From contig CM054116.1 of assembly GCA_028673005.1 (NCBI GenBank), positions 146,317,173-146,381,172 of the forward strand: 64,000 nucleotides of DNA, in the 5' to 3' direction. Positions within the stretch are counted from its first letter, which is position 1. Each line of letters begins with the position of its first letter. A program made the position numbers and the translations under genes. The notes under the pieces were generated by a model. The model saw only the letters and a list, made by a program, of their open reading frames with translations. It was not told where the DNA came from and made no database searches. This document shows, one piece after another, positions 1 to 11,544 of the stretch. The DNA is from Tanypteryx hageni. Lineage: Eukaryota; Arthropoda; Insecta; Odonata; Petaluridae.

Positions 1-611
1 TGCTCGAGATGAATATTCCAGATTGGGTGGTGAATCCGCATGGTGTAAATGCGGTTGATGTTGACATCACATTACAAGAATGTCTGGTTGAGTTGCAGAA
101 TGATATAACAGCTCAAGCTAGATTCAAAAACGGCAAACAGAATTTCTGGATAAGTAGTGAAATTGCAAATAAGTTTCCACAACTCTGGGAGAAGGCAAAG
201 TTGTTTTTTATCGGATTTCCCACTTTTTATTTGGTTGAATCTGCATTTAATAGAGTTCTTCACCTGCAATCCAAAACTCGTAACCGTCTTGATATTGTAA
301 AGAGAGGTGATCTTCGATTATCTCTAGCATCGCTGCAACCAGAAATTCAAAAGCTTGCTAGTTTTCATCAGCCACAAGGATCTCACTCAATAAAATGACA
401 ATAATATTATGGAAATATTTTTTGTTAGGAGCATATTTCATATGTATATTATAAATAAACAATATGTATATTATAAACAGTGATTATTTTTTATAAATAA
501 ACAGTGCAGTTCATAAAATATCTTTTTTACCAACTAACGGCGACTATGAGGGGTGGGGGCCACAGAGGTAAATGAAAATCTAAAGTGGGCAAAAAAGGTT
601 GACAAACACTG
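1..611 (+). mobile_element. hAT transposon, right part
   Basis: The right end reads ggttgacaaacactg at 597-611. This is the inverted form of the CAGTG...AACC terminus typical of hAT elements. The next 8 bases, ctctagat (612-619), are a candidate target-site copy. The left end lies before the window, so the matching copy cannot be checked. The element interrupts a piggyBac-derived fragment whose reading resumes right after it. It carries the end of a transposase at 9-398. Confidence 0.6.
9..398 (+). pseudogene. hAT transposase C-terminus (ZBED5/SCAND3-like), partial
   Basis: An open stretch of 129 codons with the C-terminal dimerisation region of hAT transposases of the ZBED5/SCAND3/FAM200 group. 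Near the end it reads FPTFYLVESAFNRVLHLQSK, then KTRNRLDI and LRLSLASLQPEIQKL, the usual order in this family. In an active transposase this region packs against the RNase-H core and mediates oligomerisation. The BED finger and catalytic core are absent because the window starts here. A related end of the same group is at 8251-8463. It may be a piece of an intact gene further left, but a solitary fossil is more likely. Confidence 0.6.
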
Positions 612-619
612 CTCTAGAT

Positions 620-983
620 TGTGGTTTTAGGCTAGATTTTTCATCAAGAAATTGTTTGGCATAAGTATTAGTTTGCTCCATTATCATCGTACAACAAATA
701 GCTCAAAGGATTCAAGTATATCATCTCCATCCTCAACCTGTACATTTAAACCGGGGTTACCCGTAAATGTAAACTTGTTTCGCACTTCCTCATGTGTATT
801 CCAAATGTAAGGGTGTCCAGGCAGGTTCGTTAACTCCTCCTCTTCCTGGAACGAATCCATTTCTTCGTCTGTTTTACTATCACTTACATCAGTGGAAAGA
901 CTTTCGTCATCATTCTCTTCCAATAAATGAAGTGCTTCGTCTTCTGTGGCTTCAGTATGTTTCCTTTTACTGGACGAAGCCAT
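620..983 (-). pseudogene. piggyBac transposase N-terminal fragment
   Basis: The ATG at 983 opens an acidic N-terminus (TEATEDEALHLLEENDDESL). It reaches the start of the piggyBac DDE_Tnp_1_7 domain at ILESFELFVVR and then stops. In another frame the sequence continues as IMEQTNTYAKQFLDEK and LKPQS, the standard continuation in PGBD4-type proteins, so a frameshift near 684 broke it. The hAT end at 611 cuts the remainder. The catalytic aspartates lie downstream and are missing. It is an old remnant unrelated to the fresh copy at 19.6-21.4 kb. Confidence 0.6.
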
Positions 984-3143
984 TTCACAACGGTGAAATA
1001 AAAATTATTTCAAACAAAATAATTTGAATGAAATAATTTAAAAGTTATTGCAAAAAGAACAGTAAAATCTTCACGAATAAAAGCTCCAAATAATACCACA
1101 AAACGTCTACTCTAATGCTCAAAGGCCAACTGAACTTTTTCAATTACTTACCCCCTCTCCTATGTGCACATCTGTGCAGACCACCCTCTGGGAGATTACA
1201 AGGGTACGTCAAGGAAAGGTGGAAAAACAGAAAAACAATGGTTCCTCTGAGCGAAACCGTCAATGTAGGGGATATAAAGTAGGGTGCCATAAAACGACCC
1301 TTCTTATCACTCAGCCGTCCTGGGAGCACAAAGCGACCGCATAACAGTGGAAAAGGCTAAATATGAAAGAAAAGGATTTACAAGTAGCATGCTGATCGAG
1401 GAAAGTAAGATGCAAGCGGCGACAAACAAAATTTTTCGCATGAGGGTGTGAAATAATCCAAGATGTCAAACCCCGAATTTAAAAAAATAGGGGCATGGGA
1501 TATGCAACCCTCGTGGCAAATGCAGGCTTTGGATACAAGACGTATAGCTTCCTAAAATAGGGAAGGAAAGTCCATCTACTGGCAAAACGGTAAACTAAAA
1601 GGATGCCGCTATGAGTGAGAAAAGCTGCGTGATGGAATATAACGGCATACCCATAGCAAATAGGCTAAAAATCGCTGTGCCATATATATATGGCATACCC
1701 ACCACCGGAGCGTCTGGCTCTGCCGTATATATATGGCATACCCAAATGAGTGGTTTAAGTGCTGGACTTACAAATAAGCAAGGAATATAAGTTGGCATAA
1801 AACAACACTTTTTCATTGTTAAACATGAAAAATTTCTGTTTTTCCCATTTCTCAGAAGGGTTCATGGTAGTTTACACTGGAGAAAATAGTGGGTAAGGGG
1901 GAGTAGCTCGGGTACTTATAGTCCAGCGAGCAGACAAAAAAGCCTCGAATCGGAACAAATTAGTTTGAAGCTTATTTCTTTTGGGATTAGTTCCTATGGA
2001 TGTCTAGATCACGTGGTAAAAAGTCCCCATGAATCCGTGTATCAGAACACCATTGAAATCGTAAAAAATTATCAAAATGGCATCCAACTGGACTTTTTAT
2101 ATATATCTCCTAATTGCTCCTAAACGGCTTCATCGATTTACATGAAACACCTTTTAATATAAAGACAAGTAAACAAATTGGGAGTAATGAAGACCTTATT
2201 GACCTACAAACGCATCACTTCAAAACAAAATCTAAAACTACATTTCAATCATTCAGTTTATTAAAAAAAAGCTCAAATAAAACTTATAGACAATTTAATG
2301 ATGAACAATGCAAGTGTTTGTTGGTAAAAATCCCTAAACTAGAGTAGGAGCTATGAATGTTACAAGTAGATCATCTCTGACTCGGGGAAAGAGTGACATG
2401 CCTGGAGAGTGTCGACCAAACGTCAACAAACTCTCATGACTCATTGAGCTTATGACTCAGTTTGTTGTTGTTAGTTTAAGTGCATCTTGAACCATCTTAT
2501 CTTTCTAAAGCTCGGAGACTACTAACAGTATAGTTCGGTTTTCCTTGGAGGTAGCATCGTGCCCTGCTTCTTGTTGTACCTATAGTTTGAGTGTTAAGTT
2601 AAACTGACTTTTTAACACACCAATAGGTGCATCATGACACAAAGTGCAACAAATTAAGCATTTCTACAAGGGAGGGGTAAGTTTTTGTTGTGCAGGCAGT
2701 TATTCCCATTGTGTATTCCTTCAGTAAGTCCTTGGCTTTCAGATAGTGTTGTTATATGTTGTGCAATGTATTACAGTTCGTTGTGCGATTAAATTAAAGA
2801 AAATGATGTCATTGATGTTGCACTGAATACGCCATGCGCCCAGTCTTGTGATTGTATTTATTAACATTGGAATCAATATCTAACCATTGCATACATTAAG
2901 CACTCGGTCATATATTTTTTTTTTTACTTTTTGCCATTTTTAATCTTTATAATCGGTAACAGATCCATGAGAGATTTAAATGTAAAAATATTGGTTATAT
3001 TTGTTTAATGTTTATAATCTTATTACCCCTTGGAACTGTCACTGTGTGTAAATTAATTATATTTAGGATGTTTATAAGTAATTATGCAATTTGTAAAATA
3101 CTTTTCTTAAATTTATATTTTTTCATGTTACTGTCAAATCTTT
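984..3143. other. AT-rich non-coding stretch, probably intron
   Basis: No convincing gene is seen here. Short open frames are not shared with any family I recognise. A direct repeat of tatatatatggcataccca occurs twice around 1680-1745. If Nicalin continues to the left, this lies within its eighth intron. Confidence 0.4.
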
Positions 3144-5115
3144 GTGGGACATAAAGCGTACCACGTGCCCGCTTGTGCTGAAAGTTTGGGTGCACCTGCT
3201 GGAGGGTTAAAGACACAACAAGTGCTTCAGTGCTTCTGGCACATATTGTTCATTTGCAGCATTGTTGAGTGTTCCGTACATTATGGACCAAAAGTGTGTA
3301 ATTTGTGGTCAAAGTTTTGGGGAGGCAGATTTGAAGAAGGTCCATATGTGTGAAAAAGGGCTAGCGAGCATAATTAGCTGTAGTAAACTTCGAAAGGACA
3401 GTCTTTGGATAGACATTGGCTCTGCCAAATCAGTGGAAGTGAAAAATCCTGTCAGAAAAACTACACTCGTAATTCTACTATTGATTCTTTAATTAAGACA
3501 GGAATTAATTGGTGATAAAATGCGATGAAACATAGACAATGTTGGAGCTTTATTGCATTCAGACCAGGAGCAGTTCGATTTTAAAAGGCAATGTCCGTTT
3601 TGTTGTATGCCAGTAGAAGTAGCTCTGAGCAAAAAAAGGAAGCTTGCTCCAGAACATTTAGTTTCTATGTTGAAAACTAAAGATACTATTGAATCACACT
3701 GCAGGCATAGTGGGGACCAGTAGGCAAATGAAGTCCTCACTCGAATTAGTACATCAACAGATTTGGTTGCAGCTGAAGCTAGGTACTATGCAGCGTGCTA
3801 CAGTACGTTTTGTAAACCTGTTTCCGATAAAACACTTGGACATCCCGCATCTTCTGAGACTGCAATGGCATTTGAAAAAGTGTAATTTCTTAATAAATGC
3901 AGATAACTGCCAATTTTCTATTAAAGAGTTGCACAATATAATGAACAAAGGATTAGAAAATGGCCGGATAGAGAAATATTTTTTAAAAACAACTAATTAA
4001 TCATTTTGGGGATGAAATTATCATTACCAATTTTGTTTCAAAGCCTAGCATGTTGTGTTTTAAAGGTAACACAAAAAATCTTATCAACAAGCAGTGGTAT
4101 AAAAACAAAGACGTTTCCAAAAAAGGAGAAAAATTGAGAATCATCGCCGCTGCTGCTGCAATTGTTAGGGAAGGAATACTGTCATAAGTCTACGATTTAA
4201 GTAGCTATCCTACAGCTGAAGAAATATCTGTGAGAGGAGAGGAAGATATCCCTGAAACCTTATTAGCATATGTTAATGTACTACTATTAAATAGAAATAT
4301 GAAAGTTATTTCAGCTGACCTAAAAAAGAAAGTTATATCAACGGCTAACTCAATTATTTGTATGGTTAGACCATGATCGTACATATCACCATTGTTGTGT
4401 GGGCTGTCTGTCTACCTACACCAGAAGTTTAAATCAAGGGAGCTGAATGATGTGCTTCATACACTGGGATTTGCTCAACACTATCAGGAGACTATAACAT
4501 TTGAAAATGCTGCAACCGTTTCCTCAAAATATCACTCAAACAAGATGCCTTTGTGCAATATGTTTTCGATAATGTGGACTCAACATTAGAACATTGGATA
4601 GATGCGGCACTTTCCATTCCAAGGGTGTTGTACTTTGCATTATTCCAGAATCAGCTGTCTTACCTCAAGTCAAACTTTCTCATTCAAACCAAATGAATAA
4701 TGAAGTTGGAAGCTTTGGAAAAATTCCAGTACAATCATTTAAGAGATCATATGAAGGGATAACAGCAATTACTTTGGCTGACTAGAAATATTCAACTTAT
4801 CAACCCCGATAAATTATCTAAGTACATAAAGACTAATTGCCTGTGGGCATTAGGCCATGTTTTAAACTTAGATCCTAGTCCATCATGGCAGGGGTTCATG
4901 GCTTTGAAAACCTCGGAATCACAAAATTACTCGGTGAGTCGAGTGATATCTTTGCCTCTCATCAATTTGAATCTGGGAAACATAAATACTGTTTACAGCT
5001 GCATACTCTATGCAATTCCACTCTGCAGCAAATTCAACCAGAAGACATGCATTGTGACTTTCGATCAACCTCTTTTTATATATATTCATATGTAAAATCC
5101 AAATATTTATAAATG
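3144..5115 (+). pseudogene. Decayed Cys-rich (CxxC) ORF of unknown, TE-associated family
   Basis: Across shifting + frames the text reads as one degraded protein. MDQKCVICGQSF and CEKGLASIISCSK lie near 3280-3390, FDFKRQCPFC near 3580, DLVAAEARYYAACY near 3760-3800, and FLINADNCQFSIKELHNIM near 3890-3945. A later part (RELNDVLHTLGFAQHYQET) lies at 4440-4495. Paired cysteines followed by a VAxEARYH-like stretch recall a protein family found in many copies in arthropod and cnidarian genomes. I know that family only as repetitive and uncharacterised. Many stops and frame changes show it is dead. A function cannot be given; it could also be an old hAT-associated gene. Confidence 0.35.
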
Positions 5116-5511
5116 TCAAAAGCATGTAAAAATCCATTTATTTACATACTAAAATGAGTGTTTGTTATTCATTTAAGAAATGCTTGTTCCTTTCATTTAA
5201 ATGACAACAATGTTATAATGCTGTGATTCCCAAACTGTGTGCTGGGAAGTTATTCCAGGGGGGCCATGAGGTTATTTCTAGAAATCGGCAAAGTCACATA
5301 ACTTCGCAGCAAGTCTTCCTTCTCCAATAGGTGCTTCGTTTCCTGTTAATTCCACTGCTGAAAACCAGGCATCTTTGAATTTGGCACACCAAGCAAGAGC
5401 TTGTTTCTCTCCGTGCCTCGCTAGATTATCATAGAGGTTCTTCAAGTTGGAGGCGCGGCTCTCTTGAGTGATGTGATGGGTTGCCAGGGCAAACACATGA
5501 TTTGTCTAGAA

Positions 5512-5760
5512 CAGTGTTTCTTAAACTATGGTCCATGGACCACTATTGTTCTGCAAGCATTTGTTGGGTGGTCAGCTTTAATTGATATATACTAAAATTG
5601 AAAATAATTTCCAAGTATTCTGAGAAAGTTTTTTTTAGTGATATACCCAATTATATTTATTATTTTAATGATTCTATAAGGTTCTACAAATATTTGGTGG
5701 TCCACAGAAAATCTGTTTCATTGAAAGTGGTCCGTGGCGTTGGAAAGGTTAAGACCACTG
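5512..5760. mobile_element. hAT MITE (249 bp)
   Basis: It begins cagtgtttcttaaactatgg and ends ggttaagaccactg, inverted hAT-type termini. A perfect 8-bp duplication gtctagaa lies at 5504-5511 and 5761-5768. It has no coding capacity, so it must be moved by a transposase supplied in trans. The terminus resembles the MITE at 37829-38126, including a tggwccacc block after the tip. Confidence 0.85.
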
Positions 5761-5820
5761 GTCTAGAACCTAAAGGTAGATCTTTTTAAATAATTTTATT
5801 TCATCATCATCATCATGCTT

Positions 5821-5834
5821 CTGTCCGAAGACAG
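5821..5834 (-). promoter_or_regulatory. LINE A 3' hairpin, C(UUCG)G loop
   Basis: Read on the element strand this is CTGTC-TTCG-GACAG: a 5-bp stem closed by a C(UUCG)G tetraloop, just before the (ATG)n tail. 3' hairpins are recognised by the reverse transcriptase in stringent LINEs such as UnaL2. That role here is inference. Confidence 0.6.
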
Positions 5835-5837
5835 GTT

Positions 5838-6527
5838 TTAACTGAATCGCTGCCTCCATTTCTCTCTCTCCCTAGAAGCCTCTTTTATATCTCTATAAGT
5901 ATTATATCCCTGCTTTATATTATCTAATATTCCTATTCTTTTTCTCCCTCTTCCTCTTCTTCCACTAATTTTTCCTTCTAAGATCGTCCTTTGTAAACAC
6001 TGTCTTTTCAATATGTGCCCTATCCAATTTGTTTTTCTTTTCCTGATTGTTTTTATTAGCATCTTATCTTCTCCCACCATTTCTAATACTTCTTCATTTC
6101 TCTTCCTCTCTGTCCATTTCACTTTCATCATTCTCCTCCATACCCACATCTCAAAACTTTCTAAATATTTTTCCTCCTTTCTCCTTATCGTCCACGTCTC
6201 TGCACCATAAAGAGCTATGCCCCATATGTAGCATTTTGCTAATTTCTTCCTTGTTTCTAAATTTATTTTCTTGCTTGTGAGAAGCTCCTTCTTCTCGTTA
6301 AATGCTGCTTTTGCCATTGCAATCCTACTTCTGATGTCCTGTGTACTAGTTCCATCCTGCGCTAAAATACTGCCAAGATATTTGAAACTACATACTTGTT
6401 CCAATTTTTGTCCATTTACCATTATATTTAATTCTTTATGTTCCTTTGAAACCACCATGACTTTTGTTTTTTCAGCATTGATCTTCATTCCATATTGTTG
6501 GCCAACCTCCACTAGTCTGTCTGTCAT
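5838..6527 (-). pseudogene. LINE A pol C-terminus
   Basis: A 229-codon open stretch continues from the RT palm, with an in-frame stop between the YADD block and this part. Features in order: YGMKINAEKTKVMVVS (after the palm), FKYLGSILAQDG, the thumb-like ETRKKLAKCYIWGIALYGAE, FEMWVWRRMMKVKW, KRKTNWIGHILKR, and a basic RGRGRKR tail. This order is typical of the large family of RT genes scattered through arthropod and fish genomes; I do not assign a clade. The polypeptide would reverse-transcribe the element RNA at the target site if complete. The lost 5' part and the stop make it inactive. Confidence 0.75.
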
Positions 6528-6622
6528 CCTCTGAAGCTCTTTCTAGTCTTCTGCTATTAATCCTTGATCATCTGCATATTTAATGGTGGTAATACTTTCA
6601 CCTCCTATCTTAAATCCTTTCT

Positions 6623-7124
6623 CTTTATTTAGTTATTTTATTTTAGAAAAATTATAATTTTTATCATACGAAATTATCATGAATTGTTTTCAACTTCAAT
6701 TTTTTGTACATTTCAACACAATCTGACCCAACTTTGTTCTTTTAGGATCGAGTCTTCTCGATAGAACGTTATTTTCATGCAACAATTTGAAAATGCCAAC
6801 TTTCGATATTAGTTCGTAAAACCTCCGAAAGTCACTTCTATCACTACTATGGCCGATCATCTGTTTGCATGTGGCACTTGGCTGCTTTTCTACGCTCTAA
6901 ACCTGCTCACAGGGCAAGCCAGCCTATGGGTGCAAGGGGTGCGTCGCACTCAGGTGGCGACATATAAGGGGCTCTATCTCTCCTACAGCTTTCTGTCCAA
7001 GGCATTGAATTGGAACCGAACCAAAAACCTTAACCAAAAAAACTGATACCCTACCCGGAATGAAACTGAGCCAGAACCGATAAAAATATTACTTCTGAAC
7101 ACGAACCAAAACCCAAAACCATTA
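6623..7124. other. Unassigned spacer inside the hAT element
   Basis: No gene is recognised. 7010-7120 is a loose A/C-rich repeat built from variants of gaaccaaaacc. The open frame at 6849-7046 has no family features. Confidence 0.4.
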
Positions 7125-8127
7125 CAGGCGACGCTCGATTTATGCCATAGATACGTTCTGAGGATTATGGCGTAAATAGAAAGTTATTTTCCGGCAGTAT
7201 TTGATCATGTACAGTGGTGGCTCCTACCAAAACGGATAGTGAGATTCATTCCTACCCAACCATTTTAAACCTCAGTAAGATCTTTCTTTATGGTGATGTA
7301 AATTTAGTAATTAATTTATTCCTTTATTTAATAATATTCCTTGAATATTATCAATGCAAATAACGGGTTAAAAATTTATCATGCAAACGATATTGTAAAA
7401 CTTTTCTATAGGTTGATTGTCCTGTGAAAATATTCGAAATAGTAATCTAGGGTTCCAAAATTACACTCACAAGCGTACACAAAATTATGACAAAATGTCC
7501 CCACCAGTTAAAAGGCATACAAGCTGGTGCTAATCAAATAAATTAAGGGAGTACCGTTCCCAAACTTAAAGTCACGAATTATTCTTATTGTAGAATCACG
7601 AAGTCCCAATTCTTTCCGAATGTCAATGTTTCTCTCACCACGTTCAAACCTTTTAAGAGCCTCTATTTTAATTTCTAAGGAAAGAGACTTTCTAGCTTTT
7701 ATCACGTTCTTCCTTCCCATGTTAGAATTACTGCTAACTCTTTTGAAGCTCATTTTAACACAAGGGGATATATTAAAGAATATTAAGAATTAAAATCACA
7801 GAGGTAAACGACATCTAAATGGAAGACGTTTGCACTACGAAAGACGACAGTTAAACTGCCAACTGTATAAGTATGCCTACATACGTATACTTCTGCGGTG
7901 AAAGAAAATTAACGTGAGACTTCTCAAAGTAACAGTATGTGTAATATACATTGTATACTTTCTCGGCAAGCGATAGGATGCTAGTTCAAGTTCACAATGT
8001 AATGTTCGAAGGTAGAGGCGTGGAAACGAGCAAGGTGGCGCAAATAAGATGTTATTTATACGTTTATTATAAGTGGCGTTACAATAAAAGCGCGTAAATT
8101 AGATTGGCATAAATCGAGCATCGCCTG
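7125..8127 (-). mobile_element. Tigger/pogo element, deletion derivative (1.0 kb)
   Basis: Inverted termini CAGGCGACGCTCGATTTATG (7125) and cataaatcgagcatcgcctg (to 8127) are flanked by TA on both sides, the target of Tc1/mariner-pogo elements. Only the N-terminal DNA-binding part of a transposase remains (7508-7753, minus strand). The catalytic domain is deleted, so the element depends on a helper. A hAT-like tip, cagtggtggctcctacc, at 7213 may mark a further small insertion. Confidence 0.75.
7508..7753 (-). pseudogene. Tigger transposase N-terminal HTH fragment
   Basis: The segment KSLSLEIKIEALKRFERGER followed by NIDIRKELGLRDSTIRIIR is the first helix-turn-helix (CENP-B N/psq type) of Tigger transposases, about residues 20-62 here. 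This domain binds the element termini. The reading then runs into non-homologous sequence and ends. The Tc5-type second HTH and DDE domain are absent. It starts at the ATG at 7753; the ATG at 7717 (MGRKNV) may be the true start. Confidence 0.6.
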
Positions 8128-8250
8128 TATTTATTTCGTTCCATTTTTTTGGTTCACAACAACTGTGAATGAAAGAAATTTTTTCTTTTGTTTGAGAAAC
8201 TTTTTTGAAATTCTCGCATTTCACTACTGGATAATGCAAATGTTAGTTCT

Positions 8251-8463
8251 GTGTACCCCGAACTATCTGATGAGGCTGTAAAGTACTTGATGCCTTTTCC
8301 CACAACATATGTATGTGAAAGTGAATGTTCTGCGCTTGTTGTGTTGAAATCAAAGTACAGAAACAAGCTGGATGTGGAACCAGATTTCAGATTGAAACTA
8401 TCACCACTTCAACCAGACATTCAAAGTCAGACATCTGCGATACAGCATCTGCCATCTTATTGA
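8251..8463 (+). pseudogene. hAT transposase C-terminal end (ZBED5/SCAND3-like)
   Basis: The reading YPELSDEAVKYLMPFPTTYV, CESECSALVVLKSKYRNKLD and FRLKLSPLQPDIQ parallels the hAT dimerisation end at 9-398 (FPTFYLVESAF...KTRNRLD...LRLSLASLQPEIQ). It is probably the last part of the transposase of the hAT element bounded at 5221 and 15816. The rest was lost before or during the later insertions. It stops at the TGA at 8461-8463, followed by AT-rich 3' sequence. Confidence 0.55.
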
Positions 8464-8577
8464 GTGACTATTTATCTATGTACTTAATTTTTATAAGTTA
8501 TGCAAATTAGTATTTTTTGTGGTGAAAGTTCCAGAATGGCGGTACGGTGCGTTCCATCAGAAAAAAGAACTGAGTAT

Positions 8578-8578
<1 letters not shown>

Positions 8579-8650
<72 letters not shown>
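8579..8650. repeat. (TA)n microsatellite
   Basis: About 70 bp of nearly pure TA repeat, directly before the TA of the Tigger at 8653. It probably marks the region where the LINE A copy begins, and it offered TA target sites for the Tigger. Confidence 0.9.
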
Positions 8651-8652
<2 letters not shown>

Positions 8653-10549
8653 CAGTAAAACCTCTCATTAACGAATATCAAGGGACCCAATTTTTCGTCT
8701 ATTCGTTATTCGGAAATTCGTTGATTGGAGGTTATTGGGCGTTGCATAACTTCAGGGGCACACTGCCTGTTAGATTATACGGGAGCAACGGGGCTATCCA
8801 AATGAAGGCATATGCTCAGAAACGGAGTAACTCTACTAAATTATGCTCATTACATCTTTTCAGGAAAAAGTATCACATAAGTGGACGATATTCAAAACGC
8901 GCCCCAAATGTTTAATAATCGGCCATATTGATTTGAAGCTCCAATGACACAATGCTTTCTTATGGGAAAAAGGGCCACTTTCATTCATCTCATTTTGCAA
9001 TGTTTGACAGTGGCAAGCACAAAATAACTCGGAAATGCAATGTTATTTTTTCTAGCATTGATTGGTAGGTTCTGCACGAAAACATCCTCTGCACGAAAAC
9101 ATCCTCTGCAATTTTTTATTATGCGACTTTTTTCGAGGTTGCAATGCGTGATACTCGCTGAGCCTATCCTAAAGCATCTGTTGAGTCGATAAGTTTATAA
9201 AAAATATTGACAGCAACGCCACTTGTTAACGCCAATTAATAAACTACTATTTGACCACCACGGAGCGGGTTGCAAATATTTCAAAACGAAATGAAAGAAA
9301 GCAGCATTTTCCCCATAAGAAAGCACTAACTGTCGTTGGCACTCCAAATCAAGACTCCAATATTTTTCACTAACATTCTTAAGAACACTCCAGCTCCGTC
9401 TCTGACAAATAAATTATCTATCACAAAAAAGTGCATAGGAACCACCTCACCATGATACATACCTCATTGCTGCAATCTTTTGTTGAAATTCTCTCTAAAA
9501 GGATTAGGGGATTAATTTAATCGGGAATGATTTCAAATACAACACTTTTTTTAAAAGATTTATTAATAAATCAACATTTTTTAAAAAACTAGTCTATTTT
9601 TTTCTGTTTTAAATTCTTCGTAAATTCTCGGGAAACGGCAGTCTCCACTTCCCTGAAAGCGTGCATAGCTGCAGCACTACAACTCTCGGATGAGAGTAAA
9701 TATCTTTCCACTACATCCAGTGCTGCACATACGTCGCTCGACTTCGGCCGCACCAACTCCAATTCTCCGTCTTCCTCCATATTGGACACTTCTACCCCTT
9801 CGGGATCCTCACTTTCCACAGAGCAGGTCAACAAATTGTCGTCTACATGGGCAAAATCTTGAAAAGACGCCAAGTTTAAATTTAAACCTGCCCTTAATTC
9901 CTCCCACCCTTCTCCCTCAGGTTCCACACACTCCTCACTTGCAATGGAATCACAAAAAAATCCCGCCCTTGCATAGCAGTTTTTTACGTTTGACGGTGAG
10001 ACGGCTTCCCATGAAATGCAAAGCCGTTGCATTGCCTGCAAGAGGTTCCATTTAAGGAGGGTTGCATTTCCCGCCATCGTTGTGAACCACCGTTAAGCAC
10101 TAAATATCAAAAGGAATTGATATTTAACGCACTTCTTCTCACTCAATAACTTGTCGCACTTTTACACCTTCTCTCACCTAGGACACACCGGTCAATGGCG
10201 CGAGAATGCCGGAAACACAGGAAATACGTCATCATGCTAGAAAACGTGCTATGATTGGCTTGTTGTAAGCTTAACCCTAATTGGCGCGTTGGCGACTGTT
10301 TTCAATAGTTTTCCGTACTTATGTAACTGAAAAAAATGTTTAGCGAGCAAAATTTCGTTCTAAAGAGGTAAATAAAAACGGAAGGGACCACTTTTTTCCT
10401 TCGTTGTTCGGAAGTTTTCGTAGTATGGAAGTTCGTAGTAAAGAGGTTATAATTAGAGATTTTGTATACAAGTTTGGTGGGACCCCGTCAATTGTTCGTT
10501 ATTCGGAGGTCTTCACTATAAAGGGGTTCGTAAGGTAGAGGTTTTACTG
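8653..10549 (-). mobile_element. Tigger element, internally deleted (1.9 kb)
   Basis: Termini are CAGTAAAACCTCTCATTAAC at 8653 and the inverted ttcgtaaggtagaggttttactg to 10549. TA lies on each side (8651-8652 and 10550-10551). Subterminal sequence contains repeated ttcgttattcgga-like motifs at both ends, likely transposase sites. Only the C-terminal part of a transposase remains, on the minus strand. Confidence 0.8.
9589..10077 (-). pseudogene. Tigger transposase C-terminal part (TIGD4/6-like)
   Basis: A 162-codon frame reads MAGNATLLKWNLLQAMQRLC, then VKNCYARAGFF, then a long acidic region, ending FTKNLKQKKID. The pattern (hydrophobic helix, then N-C-F/Y-x-x-A-G-F, then an acidic tail) matches the region after the third catalytic aspartate in TIGD4/TIGD6-type proteins. 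The DNA-binding and DDE parts are deleted and cannot lie upstream, because the element end follows. It is not a standalone gene; the ATG at 10077 is in-frame by chance. Confidence 0.55.
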
Positions 10550-10562
10550 TATATAGTATAAA

Positions 10563-11093
10563 GTGATCACGAAATTAATTAATAAGATTTACGACACGGG
10601 AGAGTGGCCTCAGGATTTCCTAGAAGTAACAATGATCCCCCTAAAGAAGAATACAAAGACAATGCAGTATAAAGATTACAGAACGATAATCCTTCTGTCA
10701 CACACTTCGAATATCATCATGAGGATTCTTAATAAAAGGCTGGAGAAAAAGGCAGAAGAAATACTAGTGGAAGATCAATTCGGTTTCAGAAAAGGAGAAG
10801 GAACTAGAGATGTTGTAGGGGTAGTTAGAATAATATCAGAGAGGGTAATAGAGTACAGTCAAGATATCTGCACATGTTTCGTAGACTGGCAGAAGGCCAT
10901 TGATAGAGTAAATTGGGTAATCCTGATGAAGATATTAAAAGATATAGGTGTAGACTGGAAAGACAGGAGACTAATCAGGAATCTATATGTGAATCAAGTT
11001 TAAAGGTCAGGTTGGAGAATGCAGATATCTGCAGAGTAAATATCAGTAGAGGAGTAAGACAGGGCTGCTGCCAATCGCCAACCCTATTCAATA
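10563..11093 (+). pseudogene. LINE A reverse transcriptase, first half
   Basis: The RT finger and palm blocks are in order: INKIYDTGEWPQDFLEVTMI, YKDYRTIILLSHTSNIIMRI, EDQFGFRKGEGTRD, and FVDWQKAIDRVNW (catalytic block A; the first catalytic Asp is the D of FVDW). After a one-base frame change near 10980-11000 come KVRLENADICRVNISRGVRQ and GCCQSPTLFNI. It is then cut by the Tigger at 11096. It would copy element RNA onto nicked chromosomal DNA. The beginning of the protein, including the endonuclease, is missing. Confidence 0.75.
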
Positions 11094-11544
11094 TACAGTA
11101 AACTCTTGATTATCCATGCATGGGTTATCCGGTTTGTGGATTATCTGTGCTGTCCCTCTCCTTATGCCTCAAAATTTTATTAATACTTTGATTGCATAGA
11201 AATACATCAATGTGAGACAACATTTTCGTAATCCCATTATATTAATGTCTAAAGATTTTATTATGTGCAAAAATGTTTGTAAATACATAGAATAAATAAC
11301 AATAGATGATATTGCTTTTTTAATGCTAGTGAGTTTCATGACAATATCTCGGGAGTCAGCATGCTACTTACGTCAGTCAGTTGTTTCTTCGCGGCGACTT
11401 TTACCGGTATGCCACAGTAAGGGTGATTGGATTATAGATTCTCCTATTGTTGTTTCATCTTGTGTGCAGCTCATTGTATTGTGATTTTTGTAGTGATAAA
11501 CTTTTATCCCACCCCATGTTAAAATAGTAGAGAAATGGAAAAAA

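Larger units (their letters stand above)
5802..6622 (-). mobile_element. LINE family A, 5'-truncated copy 1
   Basis: This non-LTR retrotransposon copy is read on the minus strand. Its 3' end is a (ATG)5 tail, seen as cat repeats at 5802-5816, preceded by a hairpin at 5821-5834. Upstream are the end of the pol ORF and a TIKYADDQGLIAED block (6555-6600) holding the reverse-transcriptase YADD motif. The copy stops near 6622, so most of RT and the endonuclease were never copied in, as usual for LINEs. The flanks share an attttattt-like stretch that could be a target duplication. Confidence 0.7.

Noticed and set aside
5278..5496. 72-codon minus-strand frame
   Set aside because: No family features recognised; it lies in the left end of the hAT element and is probably non-coding or an unplaceable remnant.
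6013..6280. Plus-strand frames of 65 and 77 codons, hydrophobic
   Set aside because: Antisense shadows of the LINE A pol on the minus strand.
8484..8690. Tyr/Ile alternating frame
   Set aside because: Translation of the (TA)n microsatellite.
9690..10055. 121-codon plus-strand Pro/Leu-rich frame
   Set aside because: Antisense of the Tigger C-terminal fragment at 9589-10077.
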